Assembly: GCF_900445235.1 (NCBI RefSeq)
Contig: NZ_UFSM01000001.1
Span: 800,501 to 864,500 of the forward strand
Origin: Aminobacter aminovorans
Lineage (GTDB): Bacteria; Pseudomonadota; Alphaproteobacteria; Rhizobiales; Rhizobiaceae
DNA length: 64,000 nucleotides
Reading direction: 5' to 3'
Under the pieces are notes generated by a model. That model saw only the letters and a list, made by a program, of their open reading frames with translations, ran no database searches and had not been told where the DNA came from. Position numbers and translations under genes: made by a program. This document shows positions 59,860-64,000 of the stretch, one piece after another (position 1 is the first letter of the stretch; each line of letters begins with the position of its first letter).

Positions 59860-60966
59860 TCAGTTCTGCTCGCGCAGGGCGGCGGAAATGGCGTCGAGGC
59901 CGCCTCGGAGCTGCGCTTCGGTCGGCCAGCCGAAACCGACGCGGAAATAGGTTCTCGGCATTTCGAACCAGTGGCCGGGGCCGACATAGGCGCCGTGCTT
60001 TTCGAGCAGGCCGTTGTAGAAGCGGTCGAGATCGAAAGCTGGGCCGACATTGATCCGGGGAAAGCCGACGACACCGCCTTCAGGCGGGACCCAGTCGACG
60101 AGCGGCTCGCGGTCGATCCATTGCTGGACGATGTCGCGCCGCAGCTTCATCTCGGGCATCAGCGCTCCGAGGAATTCGTCGCGGCGCTCCAGCATGGCAC
60201 GCGCGATCGCCTCGTCGATGACGCTGCCGCAGATGCCGATCTGCTCCTTGGCGGCGAGAAATCGTTCGTAGAGTTCGGCGTCCTGGGTGACCAGCCAGCC
60301 GATGCGGATGCCGGGGATGCCGTAGGCCTTGGACAGCGACGAGACGCTGATGGCGCGCGGGCTGAGCGAGGCGGCTGCGGGCAGGCTCTGGCCGTAGCTC
60401 AGGTCGCGATAGGTCTCGTCGACCAGCAGGTAACAGCCGTGGCGCTCGGCGAGCGCGATCAGCCCGTCGAGATCGGCGCGGCTCATCATGGTGCCGGTCG
60501 GGTTGTGCGGGCAGGTGACGCTGATGTAGCGCGTGTTCGGCCGCAAGGCGGCAGCGACTTCGGCGAGATCGACGGCGAAGCCGTTGTCGAAATCGAGATC
60601 GATGTAGCTGATGGCGCAGCCAATGGCGCGCGGCGTCTCGATGTTGGTGGCGTAGTTGGGCCGCACCACAACGAGGTGATCCTTGTCAGACAGCAGGCTG
60701 GTCGCGATGATGAACAGGGCACCGGCGGCACCGGCGGTGACCAGGACATAGTCGGGCGAAAGGCCGGTGTCCTGGCCGGCAATGAGCTCGCGCAGAGCCT
60801 TGTCGCCACGATGTTCGCCGTAGAAAAGCGTCAGGTCGGGTAAAGACAGGCCGATCTCGGATAGCTTCTGGTCGGCAATCGAGCTTTCGGAGAGATTGTA
60901 GCGAATACGGTCGTAGCCATATTCCTCCGGGGCTTCCTTTTCGATTACCATCCTGGCGTAGTTCAT
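59860..60966 (-). CDS. PLP-dependent aminotransferase, class I/II
   Basis: The 368-residue fold-type I enzyme has YGEHRGDKALRELIAG, VTAGAAGALFIIATSLL, CPHNPTGTMMSRADLDGLIA (Asn for the cofactor), LLVDETYRDLSYG and the Schiff-base lysine in SVSSLSKAYGIPGIRIGW. It resembles capreomycidine-synthase-like or valine-pyruvate-type aminotransferases of rhizobia; the substrate is unknown. GGGAGAG precedes the ATG. Its position beside arginase/ocd makes an arginine- or ornithine-related role conceivable, with a decayed LysR gene in between. Confidence 0.88.
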   Translation of the reverse strand: MNYARMVIEKEAPEEYGYDRIRYNLSESSIADQKLSEIGLSLPDLTLFYGEHRGDKALRELIAGQDTGLSPDYVLVTAGAAGALFIIATSLLSDKDHLVVVRPNYATNIETPRAIGCAISYIDLDFDNGFAVDLAEVAAALRPNTRYISVTCPHNPTGTMMSRADLDGLIALAERHGCYLLVDETYRDLSYGQSLPAAASLSPRAISVSSLSKAYGIPGIRIGWLVTQDAELYERFLAAKEQIGICGSVIDEAIARAMLERRDEFLGALMPEMKLRRDIVQQWIDREPLVDWVPPEGGVVGFPRINVGPAFDLDRFYNGLLEKHGAYVGPGHWFEMPRTYFRVGFGWPTEAQLRGGLDAISAALREQN

Positions 60967-61089
60967 CTTCGCGCTCTCCCGTGCCGCGGCATGCCACTGT
61001 GTCGGCGAACAGCGTTAGTCAGTATTGCCACTGCAAGCCATCCTCCCAGGGGAGGATGTTGCCGGCACACAAGGGGACGCAGCAAGCGC

Positions 61090-61923
61090 ATGCCGCAGGA
61101 GGACTATCGCGATCTGGCGGAACTGGTCGGCGCCATCGGCGCGCCCACGTTCCCGTCGGTCCTGACGGCCTGGATCCGCAGCCGCGTCGCCTTCGACATG
61201 ATCGCCATCGTGGTCTATCGCGGCAGCCGCCCACCCCTGCATATCCATGACGACTTCAAGGGCGAGCAAGCGCGCAAAGGGCTGAAGCAATATCTGGCGC
61301 AGACCTACATCCTCAATCCGTTCTACCAGAGCCATCTCAAGGGCATCGTCTCAGGCGTCTATCGCATCCGCGATCTCGCGCCCGATGACTATCTGCGGAG
61401 CGAGGTCTACCGCTCCTACGAGATCATCATCTCGGAGACGGAGGAGATAGGCTACGTCACCCGGGGCTGGCCGCGCGGGCTTGAGGAGATCGACATCGCA
61501 GTGACCCTCGATGACGGCGAGACGACCGAGATCGGCATCTACAGCGCCGAGCCCGGGAGTTTCGACGACGCGGCAATAGAGAGGCTCAAGGGCATGCTGC
61601 CACTGATCGAAGCGAGCTTTCGCCAGCACTGGCAACACATCAAGGCGCGGCATGCGGCCGAGCGACATCCGGCGGATGCCGGCTGGGCTGAGGCGGCCTA
61701 CGAAAGTTTCGGCAGCGACCTGTTGACCAACCGCGAGCGCGAGGTCGTGGTGCTGGTGCTGCGCGGGCATTCGTCTGATTCAATAGCGGCCCACCTCGAC
61801 ATCTCGCGCGCCACGGTCAAGACCCATCGCAAGCACGCTTATGAGAGGCTTGCCATCTCGACCCAGGCCGAGTTGCTGTCGCTGTTTCTCCAGCATGTGC
61901 GCGAACGCATGCCGGCAGGCTGA
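61090..61923 (+). CDS. LuxR-family transcriptional regulator
   Basis: The 277-residue protein has an unassigned N-terminal sensing region (MPQEDYRDLAELVGAIGAPT to about residue 200) and a C-terminal LuxR HTH: LLTNREREVVVLVLRGHSSDSIAAHLDISRATVKTHRKHAYERL in the usual GerE pattern. There is no receiver domain or recognisable autoinducer-binding motif. It is divergent from the PLP aminotransferase and may control it. An ATG 33 codons upstream is possible but has no family support. Confidence 0.85.
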   Translation: MPQEDYRDLAELVGAIGAPTFPSVLTAWIRSRVAFDMIAIVVYRGSRPPLHIHDDFKGEQARKGLKQYLAQTYILNPFYQSHLKGIVSGVYRIRDLAPDDYLRSEVYRSYEIIISETEEIGYVTRGWPRGLEEIDIAVTLDDGETTEIGIYSAEPGSFDDAAIERLKGMLPLIEASFRQHWQHIKARHAAERHPADAGWAEAAYESFGSDLLTNREREVVVLVLRGHSSDSIAAHLDISRATVKTHRKHAYERLAISTQAELLSLFLQHVRERMPAG

Positions 61924-61926
61924 AGG

Positions 61927-62236
61927 CTACAGTTCCTCGAGTGCGTCGCCGATGGTTTCGATGCCCCTGAGGCGGGTGGCGGCCTGCGGCACCCGATCGC
62001 TCGATGGCGCGGGTGGCGAGCACGTGGCAGATCGCCATCGCCGAGACATGATTGAACAGCAGGCCAGGGGCGAGCGTCTGGCAGCGAAGCGCCAGGCCGC
62101 GCTCTGGCGGTGGGAAACGCCCTCGTAGGAGATGCAAAGCAGCTTCGCCCCGCTTTTCTCGATAGCCGAAAGCACCATTTCCATGCGCGCGGTGCGGTGA
62201 CCCAGCCCGAACACCACTGCCACCCTGTTCCCTGGC
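61927..62236 (-). pseudogene. C-terminal remnant of an RpiR/SIS-domain regulator
   Basis: Minus-strand frames give RVAVVFGLGHRTARMEMVLS, then KSGAKLLCISYEGVSHRQSA. In a second frame they give CQTLAPGLLFNHVSAMAICH and LATRAIERSGAAGR, and back in the first frame LRGIETIGDALEEL and a stop. This is the C-terminal half of a SIS (sugar isomerase) domain as in RpiR/MurR regulators, with two frameshifts and no N-terminal HTH. Its left end is three bases from the LuxR stop. Confidence 0.6.
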
Positions 62237-62239
62237 GAC

Positions 62240-62535
62240 AACGCCGGGCTTTGGCTGTTCGCCTCGCTGGCGCTGCCGGCACCCCTGGACGTGTTCTACC
62301 GCCGCTACGTGCCCGAGACGCCGAGCTTCCTGGCCTCGCAGAACAGGATCGCCGAAGCCAAAAAGGTGTTGTCGATCCCTGGATCTGGGACGCTCAGGTC
62401 GCGCAATCTGATGGTGCGCGACATTTGACGAGCGACCATGCCGAAGAGGCTGCGCCCGGCAAGCATGCCTGGAAGGAACTGTTCCGCGCCCCTTCATCGG
62501 CCGGACCATTCCGGTCGCCATCGCCATCCTGAGGA
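62240..62535 (+). pseudogene. Remnant of an MFS permease
   Basis: The plus strand encodes LDVFYRRYVPETPSFLASQN and RIAEAKKVLS, the pattern at the end of helix 6 and the start of the central loop of MFS sugar or aromatic-acid permeases. A frame change follows, then ELFRAPFIGRTIPVAIAIL-like sequence (the next helix start) near 62475-62530. The rest of the twelve-helix protein is absent. Confidence 0.5.
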
Positions 62536-62677
62536 GCTAAGGCGCCCAGCACGCCGATCATCGCGCCGATCCCTTGCGCCATCGAACGCGTGCTTGGGCT
62601 GATGCCGACAGGTTCCGGGACCTTGTCTCCGGTGCCTGCCTGAGATTGGGCTGCCCCGCACTTGCGGGACGGCGTCC

Positions 62678-63961
62678 TTACGGCCTTGGTTTCCGCCTTG
62701 CAGCTTTGGTGCGACGCTTGCGCCTTAGCCTGGCTTCGAGCATCGAAATTTCGATGCTGATCATGCGCGGCGCGTAAGCGGCAGGGCCCAGGTCGGCGGC
62801 GCGGAGAATGGCCTTCAATGCGCTTCGTGACATCAATTGCCGCAGCTTGCGCAAGGTACCCCACTTGCCGAAGGCCGCGAAGAGCGCAGGCAGGTTCTCA
62901 ACGATGATGGCCTGGGCTTCGGGAGCTTCGAAGACCTGCAGCGAAGTGACGCCGTCGCTGTCGAGAACCTGGGCAATCGCGGACCAGAAGCGCCATGCCC
63001 CCATGCTCGCCGAAAGCGACGCCGCGTCTTCGACGAGAACACGCATCGCCTCGCGGCGGCGCGCGGGGAAAAATCTCCTGGCAGGGCCGGAGGCATCCAC
63101 GGCTCCGTCCAGGGTCGGGTTACCGGCAAAGAAGTTGCCGCCGTGCAGCCGATAGGCTGACAGCGGCATGGCGATCGTGGCCGATCCGGCAAATACATGG
63201 GCGAGCCGGCAGAAATGGCCGTCGACCGAAAGCCCGAACATGACGTCTGTTTTGGCGCGCGGCCGGATGGTTTCGAGCAGGAAACGGCGGAACATGTTTG
63301 ATGTGCCCGGTGACCACAGCCAGCCATTTTCGGTGGGTGGATGGGCAACGATGCTGCCGTCGAGCTGGTCGAACTGTACATCGGAAACCTCAGACAAGCG
63401 GACGACCAGGAAGGAACTCCGCAGACTGCCCTTACCCGTGTCGGCTTGCGATCCCCTCAGACCGGTTCCCAACGCCGCGCCAGTCGCATCGATCTCAATC
63501 ACCGCGCTCGATGTGAAGGCGACGCTCCGTGGCAGCGCCAGATGCGCCTGGACATGCATGGCGGTAAAGTCGGCAAGCAGATAGTCGTCGGAATCGACGA
63601 AGGTGACGAAATCGCCGCGTGCGACATCCAGGCCTTTCAATGCCCCTGCGAGCGCGCCGAGGTTTTCGTCGAGCCAGATCGCGCGAAACCGCGGGTCGTC
63701 GCCGATTGCCGCTTCTATCTCGCGACGACTGTCATCGGTCGAGCCATTGTCGACGACGATGGCTTCGAAATTGGGATAGGTCTGATGGCGGACCGAGCGG
63801 ATCGCCGATCCCACGAAGCGGGCGTAGTTCCAGTTGCGGATAATGAAGGAGACGAGCGGGTAGGCCACCGGCTCGGGCGCGAGTTCGTTGAGCGAAAGCC
63901 CGCGCAGCGTCAAGTTCGACGCCGACGTCCCGACCGACAGCCCGTCCAGTTTCTTGTGCAC
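62678..63961 (-). CDS. Glycosyltransferase family 2 protein
   Basis: The 427-residue protein has the GT-A domain: PLVSFIIRNWNYARFVGSAI, NFEAIVVDNGSTDDSRREIE (nucleotide-binding D-N-G-S-T-D-D), LGALAGALKGLDVARGDFVT and FVDSDDYLL (metal-binding D-S-D-D). A long C-terminal region and a basic tail follow. Donor and acceptor unknown; probably surface polysaccharide. GGGGAG sits six bases before a GTG at the given start, which is better placed than the TTG two codons upstream. Confidence 0.88.
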   Translation of the reverse strand: MHKKLDGLSVGTSASNLTLRGLSLNELAPEPVAYPLVSFIIRNWNYARFVGSAIRSVRHQTYPNFEAIVVDNGSTDDSRREIEAAIGDDPRFRAIWLDENLGALAGALKGLDVARGDFVTFVDSDDYLLADFTAMHVQAHLALPRSVAFTSSAVIEIDATGAALGTGLRGSQADTGKGSLRSSFLVVRLSEVSDVQFDQLDGSIVAHPPTENGWLWSPGTSNMFRRFLLETIRPRAKTDVMFGLSVDGHFCRLAHVFAGSATIAMPLSAYRLHGGNFFAGNPTLDGAVDASGPARRFFPARRREAMRVLVEDAASLSASMGAWRFWSAIAQVLDSDGVTSLQVFEAPEAQAIIVENLPALFAAFGKWGTLRKLRQLMSRSALKAILRAADLGPAAYAPRMISIEISMLEARLRRKRRTKAARRKPRP

Positions 63962-64000
63962 TGACAACTCCCCGGCAATTGGCTGAGCGGGGCAGGCGCT

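Overview
The window looks like chromosomal DNA of a Hyphomicrobiales (Rhizobiales) alphaproteobacterium, most like Mesorhizobium, Aminobacter or a relative. The reasons are uniformly high GC with strong C/G third-position preference, the gene families present (DUF1127, DUF2189, DUF1737, Trm112, an ArsR/SRPBCC pair, rhizobial-type arginase plus ornithine cyclodeaminase), an ImuA-ImuB-DnaE2 mutagenesis cassette behind an alphaproteobacterial LexA box (GAAC-N7-GAAC), and a candidate RirA-type iron box (TGA-N9-TCA). I see no CRISPR array, prophage, intact insertion sequence or rRNA. One tRNA gene, tRNA-Gly(GCC), is present. This placement is an inference; no database search was possible.

Layout. 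1-7.4 kb: end of a cupin protein, a bestrophin-like channel, a glycosyltransferase, an asd-GNAT pair with a long 5' leader carrying a threonine-rich mini-ORF, a DUF6152/DUF6644-like pair and an SbmA/YddA-like ABC exporter. 7.6-13.3 kb: a cold-shock/DUF805 fusion, leuB and leuD (separate leucine-biosynthesis genes flanked by hairpin terminators), a three-gene unit (secreted unknown, RidA, EEP nuclease/phosphatase family) and a LysE exporter. 13.4-17.3 kb: a complete iron-chelate ABC importer in two divergent units around an IRO-like box. 17.5-25.6 kb: a phospholipase-D-family enzyme, a two-TM K+ channel, an amino-acid ABC importer (no ATPase) coupled to a kynureninase-like PLP enzyme, an aldo/keto reductase and an MFS exporter divergent from its probable LysR regulator, with a perfect operator between them.

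25.7-36.2 kb: ArsR-SRPBCC pair with its palindromic operator, a frameshifted FAD/BBE oxidase, a frameshifted outer-membrane barrel gene translationally coupled to a serine hydrolase, a YdcZ-type half-transporter pair, a second LysR, and an ECF41-like sigma factor with an exact ECF41 promoter motif, divergent from a carboxymuconolactone-decarboxylase/AhpD-like gene. 36.2-47.9 kb: membrane proteins, a GlxA-type regulator divergent from a Tat-exported alpha/beta hydrolase, peptidase T, a large autotransporter, an FAD oxidoreductase, a CitE-like lyase and a small zinc-protease-like protein.

48-56.8 kb: the SOS cassette imuA-imuB-dnaE2, then a minus-strand housekeeping cluster (YbaK/ProX-like deacylase, thioredoxin-TPR protein, Lon-N domain protein, Trm112) and tRNA-Gly. 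57-64 kb: arginase and ornithine cyclodeaminase (arginine to ornithine to proline), a PLP aminotransferase, a LuxR regulator and a GT2 glycosyltransferase. This last stretch also contains decayed genes: a GcvA-like LysR regulator between arginase and the aminotransferase, and head-to-tail remnants of an RpiR/SIS regulator and an MFS permease. The most novel-looking items are the asd leader, the self-directed ECF41 promoter and the clustered recent gene decay.
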